The notes under the pieces: generated by a model
Told to the model about the DNA's origin: nothing
Databases searched by the model: none
The model's input: the letters and a program-made list of their open reading frames with translations, nothing else
Made by a program: the position numbers and the translations under genes
In this document: positions 27,264-36,319 of the stretch, piece after piece
Layout of the letters: the number at the start of each line of letters is the position of its first letter
How positions within the stretch are numbered: the first letter of the stretch is position 1
Assembly (NCBI GenBank): GCA_000014925.1
Contig: CP000474.1
Coordinates: forward strand, 1,674,001-1,738,000
Direction of reading: 5' to 3'
Source: Paenarthrobacter aurescens TC1
Lineage (GTDB): Bacteria; Actinomycetota; Actinomycetes; Actinomycetales; Micrococcaceae
DNA length: 64,000 bases

Positions 27264-27281
27264 GGCTGCCGCAGTTGGGTT

Positions 27282-27428
27282 TTAGATAAAGCTGCCGCTG
27301 GCATTGGCCATGGTCCTCAAACCACGGACGACGGCGTGGGGCACCACCGCGCTCGACGCCGGGTTGCCGGGGGAAGCCTCGTTCGTCACCCGGATGTCGA
27401 ACCCGCAGAGGCTTGTTTCCGCCACCAC
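27282..27428 (-). CDS. Possible small protein, 48 residues
   Basis: From GTG 27428 the frame has strongly GC-rich third positions, as real genes here do, and ends in TAA 27282. Just upstream the bias is lost, which favours a start near here or a frameshifted remnant. It begins 26 bases after the stop of the kinase-like gene. No ribosome site and no recognised family; convergent with the TSUP gene. Confidence 0.35.
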   Translation of the reverse strand: MVAETSLCGFDIRVTNEASPGNPASSAVVPHAVVRGLRTMANASGSFI

Positions 27429-27454
27429 TTCAAAGCCATCGTCAGGACCATGAG

Positions 27455-28480
27455 CTACTGAACCGCTTCGCCGGGCTCGGGGAGTTCGTGCGCCCGCGGC
27501 AGGGCATCGAGGGTGCTGCCGGCCAACGTGCTGGCTACCCACAGGGAACGGGCAAGGTCACCACCGTGTCCGGGTTTTGCGGCGTACCACAAAGCGTTCT
27601 GCACCTCACGGGCGACGCTCCATTGCCGCGCGACCTCAGGATCCAGTCCTGCGGCGAGGCTGAAGTCATGGCACCGCTCGCGCAAGGCCGCTTCCGGGTC
27701 CGTCCGCGAGAGGTCGTGGATGCGGTTCCACAGGATGGGTGCTACGGCGAACTCGGCCTCGCCAATCTGTGGTTGCGGATCAATGGCCAGGTAGTCCCCG
27801 CGGAGGGACAGCCGTCCGGCGGCGGTGGTAGCGAGAATGTTCATGAAGTGGAGGTCCGTGTGCACCAGGACATCGGTGCCGGAACGGCGTCCCACCACTC
27901 CACGCGTCTGGCAGACCTCCAAAGCTGCCTCCAGAAGCCACCTCGGGAAGGGCCGGTCCAAACGTTCCCATTCTGCAGGGAGTTCATCGCTCCACCGTTC
28001 GGCGGTGGCAGCAATATGGTCGAAAGCCCGCCACTCCGGGCGGTCGTCGGGCTGGATTGAGAGTTCGCGCATGATGGCGCCCCACACGTCCCTGGCCTCG
28101 TCCAGCGGAGCGTCCTGCAGCCACCGGGAAGCATCCAGGCGTTCGAGCACCATGGAGCACCTTGCGTCGTCTGAGGCGAGAAGACGGACCGCGCCCCGGC
28201 CGTCCCAAAGGGCCAGGGCGTGGCCCTCCACCAGCGCTTCGTCGTGGGGAAAAGCGATCTTCAGGGCCGCGGGAACGCCGTTCTGAAGAACAGGCACCAC
28301 CAAGGCTCCATGGCCATTCCAAGGCTCCGCGCCTGGCGCAAGGTCTACCGTGAGCTGCCAGCGGTCCAGTGCCTCAGAGATGAGCCCCGGGAGGCTGGCC
28401 AGCCAGTCCCTGCCCGCGGAGTCGCGGTTGTACCGGGCGTGGAGGTCGCCCGGAATGGGAATCATCGCGTGAAGGGTCAC
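27455..28480 (-). CDS. Aminoglycoside/hydroxyurea phosphotransferase-like kinase
   Basis: 341 residues. It resembles the APH(6)/hydroxyurea kinase family (StrB-like): a catalytic loop VHTDLHFMNIL near residue 210 and the AIDPQPQIGEAEFAVAP metal-binding segment. The catalytic loop has Thr where many phosphotransferases have Gly (HGDLH), but the Asp, His and Asn are kept. It could phosphorylate a streptomycin-like drug or an unknown metabolite. The start is GTG 28480: TAGGCT ends six bases upstream, predicting a leaderless message. Confidence 0.82.
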   Translation of the reverse strand: MTLHAMIPIPGDLHARYNRDSAGRDWLASLPGLISEALDRWQLTVDLAPGAEPWNGHGALVVPVLQNGVPAALKIAFPHDEALVEGHALALWDGRGAVRLLASDDARCSMVLERLDASRWLQDAPLDEARDVWGAIMRELSIQPDDRPEWRAFDHIAATAERWSDELPAEWERLDRPFPRWLLEAALEVCQTRGVVGRRSGTDVLVHTDLHFMNILATTAAGRLSLRGDYLAIDPQPQIGEAEFAVAPILWNRIHDLSRTDPEAALRERCHDFSLAAGLDPEVARQWSVAREVQNALWYAAKPGHGGDLARSLWVASTLAGSTLDALPRAHELPEPGEAVQ

Positions 28481-28486
28481 GCCAAC

Positions 28487-28492
28487 AGCCTA
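28487..28492 (-). promoter_or_regulatory. -10 hexamer TAGGCT of the phosphotransferase-like gene
   Basis: Ends six bases before GTG 28480 on the - strand. It sets the gene apart from the upstream VIT1-type gene despite the short 34-base gap. Confidence 0.5.
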
Positions 28493-28514
28493 ACTCCGCG
28501 TCACCGCGTGCCCC

Positions 28515-29243
28515 TTAGAAAACGCCGCTTGCGCCCAATAGGGTTCCGATCGAGAAGGTTGCGGCCAGCGCCAGTGCCCCGCCCAAGACCACCCGGGCTG
28601 CCGCACGGAAGCGGGAGGCGCCGCCGATCCATGCGCCTACCGCACCGGTGATCGCCAGGGCCAGCAGGACTGCGACGAACGTCAGCGGCACCCGCATCTC
28701 CGGCGGAGGCAGCAGGATGGCCAGCATGGGCAGCGCCGCGCCCAAGGTGAAGGCGACAGCGGAAGCCAAGGCTGCGTTCCAAGGGCTGACGATGTCGTCT
28801 TCATGGATATTCAGCTCGGCCGAGAGGTGGGCGGCCAAGGCATCGTGTTCGGTCAGCTCCTGTGCAACGGTCCGGGCGGTCTCGGGGCTGAGCCCTTTCG
28901 ACTCGTAGATCGCGGCCAACTCGTTGAGTTCATCTTCCGGTTGCTCCGCCAGCTCACGTTTTTCTTTTTCGATCAGCGCTTTTTGGGTGTCGCTTTGGCT
29001 GCTGACGGACACGTACTCACCCAAAGCCATGGAGATAGCGCCACCCACCAGGCCAGCGGTTCCTGCAGCGAGGATACTGCCCGTGCTCGTGGTAGCGCCC
29101 GCCACGCCCACCACGATCGCCGCGACGGACACGATGCCGTCGTTGGCACCCAGGACTCCGGCCCGCAACCAGTTCAACCGGTGGGCAAGATCGTCGCGGT
29201 GGGGTTCGTTCTCATGCATGGTGGCAGTTTCTGTGGAAGCCAT
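28515..29243 (-). CDS. VIT1/CCC1-family iron/manganese transporter
   Basis: 242 residues. Typical start HRDDLAHRLNWLRAGVLGANDGIVS, then GEYVSVSSQSD, an acidic/charged cytoplasmic helical segment with glutamates (ELNELAAIYESKGL) and three C-terminal helices. The family moves Fe2+ or Mn2+ across membranes, in bacteria probably outward. The membrane layout is about five helices with the charged metal-binding segment between helices 2 and 3. No ribosome site is obvious before ATG 29243. Confidence 0.9.
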   Translation of the reverse strand: MASTETATMHENEPHRDDLAHRLNWLRAGVLGANDGIVSVAAIVVGVAGATTSTGSILAAGTAGLVGGAISMALGEYVSVSSQSDTQKALIEKEKRELAEQPEDELNELAAIYESKGLSPETARTVAQELTEHDALAAHLSAELNIHEDDIVSPWNAALASAVAFTLGAALPMLAILLPPPEMRVPLTFVAVLLALAITGAVGAWIGGASRFRAAARVVLGGALALAATFSIGTLLGASGVF

Positions 29244-29294
29244 GCATCAAGCCAAGCACTGGCAGGCGGCCCTGACCAGCATGGCTAGGCTCGC

Positions 29295-30386
29295 CTATCC
29301 GCCGGTGGAAGCGGGTGCGGTGGTGGGCGTCGGCAGCGAAGGCAACTCGCCGGCGTCGAGCATGAGTCCCGGCAACGCAGGCAGGGGCGCGCCCCAGGCT
29401 GCGCTCCTGCGGGCAGCAGTCAGAAGACCGTCAACTGCCCAGCTCCGAGTCTCATCCGTGGACAAAGCAACCAGGTCACCGAATCGAGGCAGGGATGCAA
29501 GTTCCACGGAGCCCAGGAAAGCGGCCGGGTCCTTGGCGAACTGTTCCGGCAGCCGGTAACCGGCCTCGCTGGCGGGCGAGTCCGCGCAGTTGGCGCTGGT
29601 CAGTGATTCTGCCTGCTGGAGCAATGCCTCGTGCACTGGCAAGTACTTGGCAGCAGCCGCCGAGTTCGGCTCGTCCAGGCGCTTCAGAGCCACCTGGTAC
29701 ACGTAGATCGCTTCTTGTTGCGAGCGAACCACCGCTGCCAGGGCGGTGTCGGTGGTGGCGGACGTCGACTCCGGGGTGGGGCTGACCGACGGGCAGGAGG
29801 CGGCCAAAGGCGTTGCCGCCAGAGCCTTGGCGTCCGCCGCCGCTGTCTGCTGTGGCTGTGGCAGCTGCCACTCCGCGGCCAACCGTTCGGCCTCAAGCAG
29901 CTGAGCGGATCCGACGGCGGCAAGCATGCGGGCGATCCCGCCGTCGGCCTTTCGGGCATCGTCCAGTCGCTCCTGCCCACTGCCGGCCAAGCCGGTCAGG
30001 AAGGAGGCGCGGCTGGTTTCCGTCGCTGCTGCCCCGGTCTTGGCAGCCGTGGCCCGGCCGGACGATCTTGGGCTGGGCGTTGCATCATTCGGGCCAAGCA
30101 ACGCCTGTGCATGGGTTGTCAGCAAAGTCACAGCGTTATCGAGTGTCGATTTTTCGGCATCAGGAGCGGCAGCCTCTGCCTGCATGGCGGCTGATTCGCG
30201 CAGCTGCAGCGTGTCTTCCAACGCCGAGGCGCGGGCTGTTTCGGAGAACGGGACTATCGGGGGAGTGCCGGAATCCCGCGGAATAAGCACCATTCCGGTG
30301 CCCGCAACAAGCAGTGCCACCACGGCAACCAGCAAAACCCGGCCCCAGGGTGGTGTTCGTCGTTTTTCGCTTGTCCGCCCGTTCAC
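29295..30386 (-). CDS. DUF4439 (ferritin-like) membrane-anchored protein
   Basis: About 363 residues: an N-terminal basic stretch and one membrane helix (VLLVAVVALLVAGTGMVL), a variable alpha-helical region, then a C-terminal DUF4439 domain (AVVRSQQEAIYVYQVALKRLD ... PEQFAKDPAAFLGSVE), a four-helix ferritin-like fold. It lies beside rimP in related genomes. The function is unknown. The frame is open back to GTG 30461, but GTG 30386 gives a normal signal-anchor; the start is uncertain. Confidence 0.7.
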   Translation of the reverse strand: MNGRTSEKRRTPPWGRVLLVAVVALLVAGTGMVLIPRDSGTPPIVPFSETARASALEDTLQLRESAAMQAEAAAPDAEKSTLDNAVTLLTTHAQALLGPNDATPSPRSSGRATAAKTGAAATETSRASFLTGLAGSGQERLDDARKADGGIARMLAAVGSAQLLEAERLAAEWQLPQPQQTAAADAKALAATPLAASCPSVSPTPESTSATTDTALAAVVRSQQEAIYVYQVALKRLDEPNSAAAAKYLPVHEALLQQAESLTSANCADSPASEAGYRLPEQFAKDPAAFLGSVELASLPRFGDLVALSTDETRSWAVDGLLTAARRSAAWGAPLPALPGLMLDAGELPSLPTPTTAPASTGG

Positions 30387-30446
30387 AACAGACCATGGTG
30401 TCACGTGGAGGGGGAAGTCCGTGCACCATGTTCCCGGGAAAATCGT

Positions 30447-30453
30447 TAGGCTA
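30447..30453. promoter_or_regulatory. Overlapping back-to-back -10 elements, rimP and DUF4439 gene
   Basis: TAGGCTA reads TAGGCT on the + strand (30447-30452, toward rimP) and TAGCCT on the - strand (30453-30448, toward the DUF4439 gene). Both fit TANNNT. The two promoters would share the same bases and could not be occupied at once. Confidence 0.4.
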
Positions 30454-30491
30454 GTAGTCACAACAACATCTATCGGGAGGCGGCGGGCAAC

Positions 30492-31103
30492 GTGAGTGAC
30501 TCGGAAGCCACGACTTCAACAGACCGTTCTGAATCGAACTCAACGGCCACCATCCACAACCCGGAAGAGAGCAGGCTTAAGGCACTGCTTGAACCGGCTG
30601 TCCTTGCCAGCAGGCTCTACCTCGAGGATGTTTCCATCCACGTTGCCGGTTCTCACCGCACGGTCCACGTCGTCGTGGACCTTCCGCAGGAAGAGACCGG
30701 GGGCGTCAGCCTTGACGCTATCGCGGACGTCTCACGTGGGCTGTCCGATATTCTGGACAACGATCCCCATGACGACGGCCGTCCGTACGACCTTGAGGTT
30801 TCTTCCCCGGGAGTAAGCCGCCCACTGACCGAACCGCGTCACTGGCACCGCGCCCGCGGCCGCATGGTCAGGGTCAACGTCATTCAAGGGGATAACCTCC
30901 TGGGCCGTATTGCCTCGGTGGGGGATGATGCCGTGACGCTCATCCCCGAGCACGAGGTCAAGAAGGGCATGAAGCCCAAGCAGGGCGAACCCATCACTAT
31001 TCCTTTCGACAGGATCCGCCAAGGAAAAGTCGAGATTGAATTCAGCCACCTCCACGAGGCTGCGCTGGAAGACGAGCACAACGGACCTTCCGAGGAGGCC
31101 TAA
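30492..31103 (+). CDS. rimP: Ribosome maturation factor RimP
   Basis: 203 residues, a little longer than usual owing to an N-terminal Ser/Thr-rich and a C-terminal acidic stretch. The core [15 protein letters not shown] segment ([13 protein letters not shown]) and [13 protein letters not shown] are diagnostic. It assists 30S subunit maturation. GTG 30492 follows GGGAGG. First gene of rimP-nusA-ylxR-infB-rbfA; its stop overlaps nusA by one base (TAATG). Confidence 0.94.
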   Translation: MSDSEATTSTDRSESNSTATIHNPEESRLKALLEPAVLASRLYLEDVSIHVAGSHRTVHVVVDLPQEETGGVSLDAIADVSRGLSDILDNDPHDDGRPYDLEVSSPGVSRPLTEPRHWHRARGRMVRVNVIQGDNLLGRIASVGDDAVTLIPEHEVKKGMKPKQGEPITIPFDRIRQGKVEIEFSHLHEAALEDEHNGPSEEA

Positions 31104-32083
31104 TGGATATTGACATGAGCGCACTGAGACTCCTGGAGCGTGAGCGTGAAATCCCGCTGGATCTCCTGATTCCCACCATCGAGCAAGCGCTGCTGGTGGC
31201 GTATCACAAGACGCCCGGGGCCTTCGAGAAGGCCCGCGCGGAACTGGATCGCAAGAGCGGCCACGTGACCATCTGGGCCACGGAAATCGACGACGACGGT
31301 GAGCCCATCGGCGAGTTCGAGGACACCCCGGCAGGTTTTGGCCGCATCGCTGCCAGTACGGCCCGCCAGATCATTCTGCAGCGCCTTCGCGACGTTGAAG
31401 ACGACAACGTGCTGGGCGAATTCAAGGGCCGTGAGGGCGAGCTTGTGGCCGGCATGATCCAGCAGGGCAACAACCCGCACATGATTCAGGTCAACCTTGG
31501 GGCTGTGGAGGCATTGCTGCCGCCGCCCGAGCAGGTTCCGGGCGAGAAGTACCTCCACGGAAGCCGCTTGCGTGCCTTCGTGGTGGACGTACACCGCGGT
31601 GCCAAGGGCCCGTCCATCACGTTGTCCCGTTCGCACCCCGGCCTGGTCCGCAAGTTGTTCGAAATGGAAGTTCCGGAAATCGCGGACCACTCGGTAGAGA
31701 TCGTGGCGCTGGCGCGCGAAGCGGGTCACCGCACCAAGATCGCCGTCAAGGCAAACACTCCCGGCGTCAATGCCAAGGGTGCCTGCATCGGTGAAATGGG
31801 TTCGCGTGTCCGGGCGGTCATGACCGAACTCAACGATGAAAAGATCGACATCGTCGATTTCAGCGATGACCCCGCGACCTTCATCGCCAACTCGCTGTCG
31901 CCGTCGCGAGTGAATTCCGTCACTATCACCGACGAATCCACCCGCTCGGCCCGCGTGGTTGTGCCTGACTACCAGCTTTCGTTGGCCATCGGCAAAGAAG
32001 GCCAGAATGCGCGGCTCGCAGCCAAGCTGACCGGCTGGCGCATTGATATCGTCTCGGACGCCGCCCCCGCCAAGACTGACTAG
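31103..32083 (+). CDS. nusA: Transcription termination/antitermination factor NusA
   Basis: 326 residues, the short actinobacterial form with an N-terminal RNA-polymerase-binding domain, S1 domain and two KH domains ([19 protein letters not shown] and [18 protein letters not shown]). It lacks the C-terminal acidic repeats of the E. coli protein. It modulates pausing and termination. GAGGAGG lies a few bases upstream of ATG 31103. Confidence 0.96.
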   Translation: MDIDMSALRLLEREREIPLDLLIPTIEQALLVAYHKTPGAFEKARAELDRKSGHVTIWATEIDDDGEPIGEFEDTPAGFGRIAASTARQIILQRLRDVEDDNVLGEFKGREGELVAGMIQQGNNPHMIQVNLGAVEALLPPPEQVPGEKYLHGSRLRAFVVDVHRGAKGPSITLSRSHPGLVRKLFEMEVPEIADHSVEIVALAREAGHRTKIAVKANTPGVNAKGACIGEMGSRVRAVMTELNDEKIDIVDFSDDPATFIANSLSPSRVNSVTITDESTRSARVVVPDYQLSLAIGKEGQNARLAAKLTGWRIDIVSDAAPAKTD

Positions 32084-32091
32084 CGCTTCAG

Positions 32092-32111
32092 CCGGCGGCC
32101 TGTGCCGCCGG
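32092..32111 (+). terminator. GC-rich hairpin between nusA and ylxR
   Basis: CCGGCGGC-CTGT-GCCGCCGG, an 8-bp perfect stem with a four-base loop, nine bases after the nusA stop. There is no T-run after it. It may be a weak terminator or pause site within the operon, a possible target of NusA itself. Confidence 0.5.
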
Positions 32112-32279
32112 TTCCGCGCCGCACTGGCGCGTACCTGGTTTCGGGAGACCGGGGCCGGGGGGCTAGACTAGATGGAACCGGGCTTACGTCCGGTATCCGC
32201 GCGCTTTGGCGTGCCTCAGCTGCATCCGCAGGACCGGGGCCCGTCGGGTGCCAGTAGCGTAAGGCAGGTTGGACACGTC

Positions 32280-32621
32280 GTGGCTGAACTGCTGGAACAC
32301 GGCCATGGGCCTGTTCGCACCTGCATCGGATGCCGGAAGCAAGGCTCCCGGTCCGAGCTTGTCCGGTTGGTCGCCCAAGGCAGCGGTTCGTCCGCTGTCC
32401 TGGTGGATGAACGACGCCGGATGGCCGGCAGGGGTGCGTGGCTGCACCCCAGCGAAAAGTGCTTGGCATTGGCGATCAAGCGGCGAGCTTTTGGAAGGGC
32501 CCTTGCGGGTGCTTCCGATACAGGCGCCGTGGAACGATACTTGATGCCCGGCACGCCACTTGTGGAGGCCCAGGCCGCCGCAGGAAAACCGTCCAAACCT
32601 GAAAGCGGGTCAGAAAACTGA
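32280..32621 (+). CDS. ylxR: YlxR-family (DUF448) nucleic-acid-binding protein
   Basis: 113 residues. The family signature PVRTCIGCRKQGSRSELVR and the later GRGAWLHPSEKCL and KRRAFGRAL are clear. YlxR proteins sit between nusA and infB in many Gram-positive bacteria and bind nucleic acid; roles in RNase P and transcription control have been proposed. GTG 32280 starts just before the conserved core; the frame is open back to 32172, but that part is unlike the family. Confidence 0.9.
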   Translation: MAELLEHGHGPVRTCIGCRKQGSRSELVRLVAQGSGSSAVLVDERRRMAGRGAWLHPSEKCLALAIKRRAFGRALAGASDTGAVERYLMPGTPLVEAQAAAGKPSKPESGSEN

Positions 32622-32773
32622 TGGAAACCCGATGAGTTCCCAGCGATGAGTGCGTAACGATGACAACTTTGTTGCGCTCTGCAATGGGCCTTTCAATCGC
32701 GCAAGCGGCGAAGGCCCGCAGTAAGAAGTAGACGGTTCGTGCCTGGCTCGGTGCGGACCGAGACAGGAGAAAT

Positions 32774-35650
32774 GTGGCCAAGGTCCGCGTACATGAGCTC
32801 GCCAAAGAGCTCGGTATTACTTCCAAAGATGCAGTAACCAAACTGCAGGAATTGGGCGAATTCGTTCGCTCCGCCTCTTCAACCATTGAGGCCCCCGTCG
32901 TGAAGAAGCTTCGCGACGCCTACCCGGGTGCCGGCGCTGCCAAGGCTGCCGCTCCCGCTGCAGCCCCCAAAGCTCCCGCAGCATCCCGTCCGGCTGCTCC
33001 GGCACCGGGACCTGCAGCGCCGAAGGCCCCGGCCCCGGCACCTGCAGCCCCCGCTCCGGCAGCTCCGGCCGCCGCTGCTCCGGCCGCCGCTGCTCCGGCA
33101 GCACCCGCCCCGGCAGCCCCCGCGGCTCCTGCCGCGTCCACCCCGGTTTCGGCCAAGCCCGGCGCCCGTCCTGCTCCCAAGGCAGAGACCCCGGCTCCGG
33201 CACGTCAAGGTGGTCAGGCTCCCCGTCCCGGCGGTCCGCGTCCGGGCAACAACCCGTTTGCCACGTCCCAGGGCATGCCCCGTGGACGTGGTGGCGACGG
33301 AGACCGTCCGCCGCGTCCGGGTAACAACCCGTTTGCACCGTCCCAGGGCATGCCCCGAGGCGAACGCCGCAACGACGGCGAACGCCCCGGCGGTCCCCGC
33401 CCTGCAGCTGGCGCAGGCGGCCCCCGTCCCGCAGCCGGTACCGGTGGTCCCCGTCCGGGCGCACCGCGTCCCGGTGCACCCCGTCCGGGCGCACCGCGTC
33501 CCGCCGGTGGTCCCGGTGCCGGAAACCGTCCTACTCCGGGCATGATGCCCAACCGCACTGAGCGTCCGGCTCCCGGTGGCGCAGGCCGTCCGGGTGGCGC
33601 AGGCCGTCCCGGTGGCGGACCCGGTCGTCCCGGTGGCGCACCTGGTGCAGGTACCGGTGGTGGAGCTCCCGCCGGCGGTGGCTTCGGTAAGGGTGGCCGC
33701 GGTCGCGGTGGCACCCAGGGTGCCTTCGGCAAGGGCGGCGCCGGTCGTGGCAAGCAGCGCAAGTCGAAGCGTGCAAAGCGCCAGGAACTGGAGCAGATGA
33801 GTGCTCCGTCGCTGGGCGGCGTATCGGTACCCCGCGGTGACGGTGAGACCATCATCCGCCTGCGTCGTGGCTCGTCCATCACGGACTTTGCCGAGAAGAT
33901 CGATGCGAACCCCGCATCGCTGGTGACCGTACTGTTCCACCTCGGTGAAATGGCTACGGCAACGCAGTCCCTCGACGAAGACACCTTCGGCCTGCTTGGC
34001 GCCGAACTCGGCTACAAGCTCCAGGTTGTTTCGCCGGAGGATGAAGAGCGCGAGCTCCTCGACCAGTTCGACATCAACATCCAGGACGAACTTGACGCCG
34101 AAGGCGACGACGTTCTCGAGGCCCGAGCACCGGTTGTCACGGTCATGGGTCACGTTGACCACGGTAAGACCCGTCTGCTGGACGCGATCCGCAACTCGAA
34201 CGTTGTGGCCGGCGAGCATGGTGGTATCACCCAGCACATCGGTGCCTACCAGATCAGCCACGTCCACGAGGGCAAGGCCCGCGACATCACCTTCATTGAC
34301 ACCCCCGGTCACGAGGCCTTCACGGCCATGCGTGCACGTGGTGCCAAGGTCACAGATATCGCGATCCTGGTTGTTGCAGCCGACGACGGCGTTATGCCGC
34401 AGACGGTGGAAGCACTCAACCACGCCCAGGCAGCCAATGTGCCGATCGTCGTCGCAGTGAACAAGATCGACAAGGAAGGCGCCAACCCTGACAAGGTCAA
34501 GGGACAGCTGACCGAGTACGGACTGGTTCCCGAAGAGTACGGTGGCGACACCATGTTCGTTGAGGTCTCTGCACGCCAGAACCTCAACATCGACGAACTG
34601 ATCGACGCCGTTCTGCTGACGGCCGATGCCGCACTGGATCTGCGCGCCAACCCGGACAAGGACGCTCGAGGCATTGCCATCGAAGCGAACCTGGACAAGG
34701 GCCGCGGTGCTGTTGCTACCGTCCTGGTCCAGTCCGGAACCTTGGCAGTGGGCGACACGATCGTGGCCGGTACGGCTCACGGCCGCGTCCGCGCCATGTT
34801 CGACGAAAACGGCGAGGCACTCGATGTCGCACTGCCGTCCCGCCCGGTTCAGGTCCTCGGCCTGTCCAACGTGCCGCGTGCAGGTGACACCTTCCTGGTG
34901 ACACCTGACGAGCGTACGGCCCGCCAGATCGCTGAGAAGCGTGAAGCTGCCGACCGCAACGCTGCACTTGCCAAGCGTCGCAAGCGCATCAGCCTGGAAG
35001 ACTTCGACCAGGCCGTTGCCGAAGGCAAGATCGACACCCTCAACCTCATCCTCAAGGGTGACGTGTCCGGTGCCGTGGAGGCCCTCGAAGACGCGCTGCT
35101 CAAGATCGACGTCGGAGACGACGACGTTCAGCTTCGTGTCATCCACCGCGGTGTGGGTGCCATCACGCAGAACGACGTCAACCTCGCCACGGTGGACAAC
35201 GCCATCATCATCGGCTTCAACGTCAAGCCGGCCGAGCGTGTTGCCGAACTGGCCGACCGTGAAGGCGTGGACATGCGCTTCTACTCGGTCATCTACGCAG
35301 CAATCGATGACATCGAGATGGCTCTCAAGGGCATGCTCAAGCCGGAATACGAAGAAGTCCAGCTCGGTACCGCCGAGGTTCGCGAAGTCTTCCGTTCTTC
35401 CAAGTTCGGAAACATCGCCGGCTCGATCGTCCGCACGGGCATCATCCGCCGTAACTCCAAGGCACGTGTCAGCCGCGACGGCAAGGTCATCGGTGACAAC
35501 CTCACCGTTGAGACGCTCAAGCGCTTCAAGGATGACGCCACCGAAGTCCGCACGGACTTCGAGTGTGGTATCGGTCTTGGCTCCTTCAATGACATCAATG
35601 AAGGCGACATCATCGAGACCTTCGAAATGCGCGAAAAGCCGCGCAGCTAG
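32774..35650 (+). CDS. infB: Translation initiation factor IF-2
   Basis: 958 residues. N-terminal IF2-N helix (VHELAKELG), then about 270 residues of Pro/Ala/Gly/Arg-rich low-complexity sequence with internal repeats, a second IF2-N domain, the GTPase domain (GHVDHGKT near residue 459, [12 protein letters not shown]) and the C-terminal fMet-tRNA-binding beta-barrel. It delivers initiator tRNA to the 30S subunit. GTG 32774 follows AGGAG by five bases. Confidence 0.97.
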   Translation: MAKVRVHELAKELGITSKDAVTKLQELGEFVRSASSTIEAPVVKKLRDAYPGAGAAKAAAPAAAPKAPAASRPAAPAPGPAAPKAPAPAPAAPAPAAPAAAAPAAAAPAAPAPAAPAAPAASTPVSAKPGARPAPKAETPAPARQGGQAPRPGGPRPGNNPFATSQGMPRGRGGDGDRPPRPGNNPFAPSQGMPRGERRNDGERPGGPRPAAGAGGPRPAAGTGGPRPGAPRPGAPRPGAPRPAGGPGAGNRPTPGMMPNRTERPAPGGAGRPGGAGRPGGGPGRPGGAPGAGTGGGAPAGGGFGKGGRGRGGTQGAFGKGGAGRGKQRKSKRAKRQELEQMSAPSLGGVSVPRGDGETIIRLRRGSSITDFAEKIDANPASLVTVLFHLGEMATATQSLDEDTFGLLGAELGYKLQVVSPEDEERELLDQFDINIQDELDAEGDDVLEARAPVVTVMGHVDHGKTRLLDAIRNSNVVAGEHGGITQHIGAYQISHVHEGKARDITFIDTPGHEAFTAMRARGAKVTDIAILVVAADDGVMPQTVEALNHAQAANVPIVVAVNKIDKEGANPDKVKGQLTEYGLVPEEYGGDTMFVEVSARQNLNIDELIDAVLLTADAALDLRANPDKDARGIAIEANLDKGRGAVATVLVQSGTLAVGDTIVAGTAHGRVRAMFDENGEALDVALPSRPVQVLGLSNVPRAGDTFLVTPDERTARQIAEKREAADRNAALAKRRKRISLEDFDQAVAEGKIDTLNLILKGDVSGAVEALEDALLKIDVGDDDVQLRVIHRGVGAITQNDVNLATVDNAIIIGFNVKPAERVAELADREGVDMRFYSVIYAAIDDIEMALKGMLKPEYEEVQLGTAEVREVFRSSKFGNIAGSIVRTGIIRRNSKARVSRDGKVIGDNLTVETLKRFKDDATEVRTDFECGIGLGSFNDINEGDIIETFEMREKPRS
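33239..33357 (+). repeat. Internal duplication in the infB linker
   Basis: A 44-base segment at 33239-33282 recurs almost unchanged at 33314-33357; both encode [14 protein letters not shown], one period of 75 bases. Downstream (33455-33505) an 18-bp unit encoding GAPRP recurs. The linker seems to grow and shrink by slippage or recombination. Confidence 0.75.
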
Positions 35651-35659
35651 GTTCCGTTT

Positions 35660-35711
35660 GGAACGGGTCCGTCGGGTAGCCCCGGCGGACCCGTTCCGTC
35701 CCCTTTTCTAC
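35660..35711 (+). terminator. Strong intrinsic-type terminator between infB and rbfA
   Basis: A 17-bp stem (35660-35676 with 35681-35697, one G-U pair), loop TAGC and the tail GTCCCCTTTTC. It ends only 17 bases before the rbfA start, and I see no convincing rbfA promoter in between, so it probably reduces rather than stops read-through. Confidence 0.7.
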
Positions 35712-35727
35712 TTTCCAGGAGGAAGTC

Positions 35728-36231
35728 ATGGCTGATCCCGCACGCGCCGCCAAGTTGGCACAGCGGATAAAGGTGGTTGTTGCCGAAGCGCTCGGACGTC
35801 GCGTCAAGGATCCGCGCGTGGAGTCCATCACGGTCACGGACGCCCGCGTCACCAACGACCTTCAGCACGCCACCATCTACTACACCGTCTTTGGTGACGA
35901 CGTAGCACAGGCCGATGCCGCCAGGGCACTGGAGAAGGCAAAGGGTGTGCTGCGGCAGGAAGTCGGCCGCAACATCACTGTTCGTCTCACTCCGACCCTC
36001 GAGTTTGTGGCTGACCAGATTCCGGTCAATGCATCCAACCTTGAAGAGCTCCTGCGTGAAGCCAAGCGCCGCGACGCAGAGGTAGCCGCTTTGGCTGCCA
36101 GCGCCAAGCACGCAGGCGAGGCAGACCCCTACAAGGGCGATTCCCCGGAGGACATCGACGAGGACGACTTCGACGAAGAGGACACCGACCTCTCCGGCGA
36201 TAACGATCTGGACGAAGACGCCAACCGGTAG
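35728..36231 (+). CDS. rbfA: Ribosome-binding factor A
   Basis: 167 residues, with the standard KH-like fold of about 120 residues (RVKDPRVESITVTDARVTNDL, FVADQIPVNASNLEELL) and an acidic C-terminal tail rich in Asp and Glu. It helps 16S rRNA 5'-end maturation and cold adaptation. ATG 35728 follows CAGGAGGAAG. Last gene of the rimP-nusA-infB group. Confidence 0.95.
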   Translation: MADPARAAKLAQRIKVVVAEALGRRVKDPRVESITVTDARVTNDLQHATIYYTVFGDDVAQADAARALEKAKGVLRQEVGRNITVRLTPTLEFVADQIPVNASNLEELLREAKRRDAEVAALAASAKHAGEADPYKGDSPEDIDEDDFDEEDTDLSGDNDLDEDANR

Positions 36232-36251
36232 ACCACTCTTTGAGTTTTTCT

Positions 36252-36294
36252 ACAGCTGATGCCCTTAAGAAGCCTTCTTAGGGGCATCAGCTGT
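36252..36294. terminator. 21-bp stem hairpin after rbfA
   Basis: 36252-36272 pairs with 36274-36294 with a single G-U; the apex is closed tightly so a few bases will open. No T-run follows on either strand. Probably the rbfA-operon terminator of the U-less actinobacterial kind. Confidence 0.65.
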
Positions 36295-36306
36295 ATTAAA
36301 ACTCGC

Positions 36307-36312
36307 TATGAT
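36307..36312 (+). promoter_or_regulatory. -10 hexamer TATGAT of the deaminase gene
   Basis: TATGAT ends seven bases before ATG 36320, predicting a leaderless message. It also rules out the in-frame ATG at 36308, which lies inside the hexamer. Confidence 0.55.
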
Positions 36313-36319
36313 CTGGAGC

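Noticed and set aside
33239..33505. Possible CRISPR-like or mobile repeat array
   Set aside because: The repeats are in frame, encode a Pro/Gly-rich linker and have no spacer regularity; they belong to infB.
32879..35146. Open frame of about 755 codons on the - strand opposite infB
   Set aside because: A shadow of the strong third-position GC bias in infB; low-complexity composition, no ribosome site, no recognisable domain.
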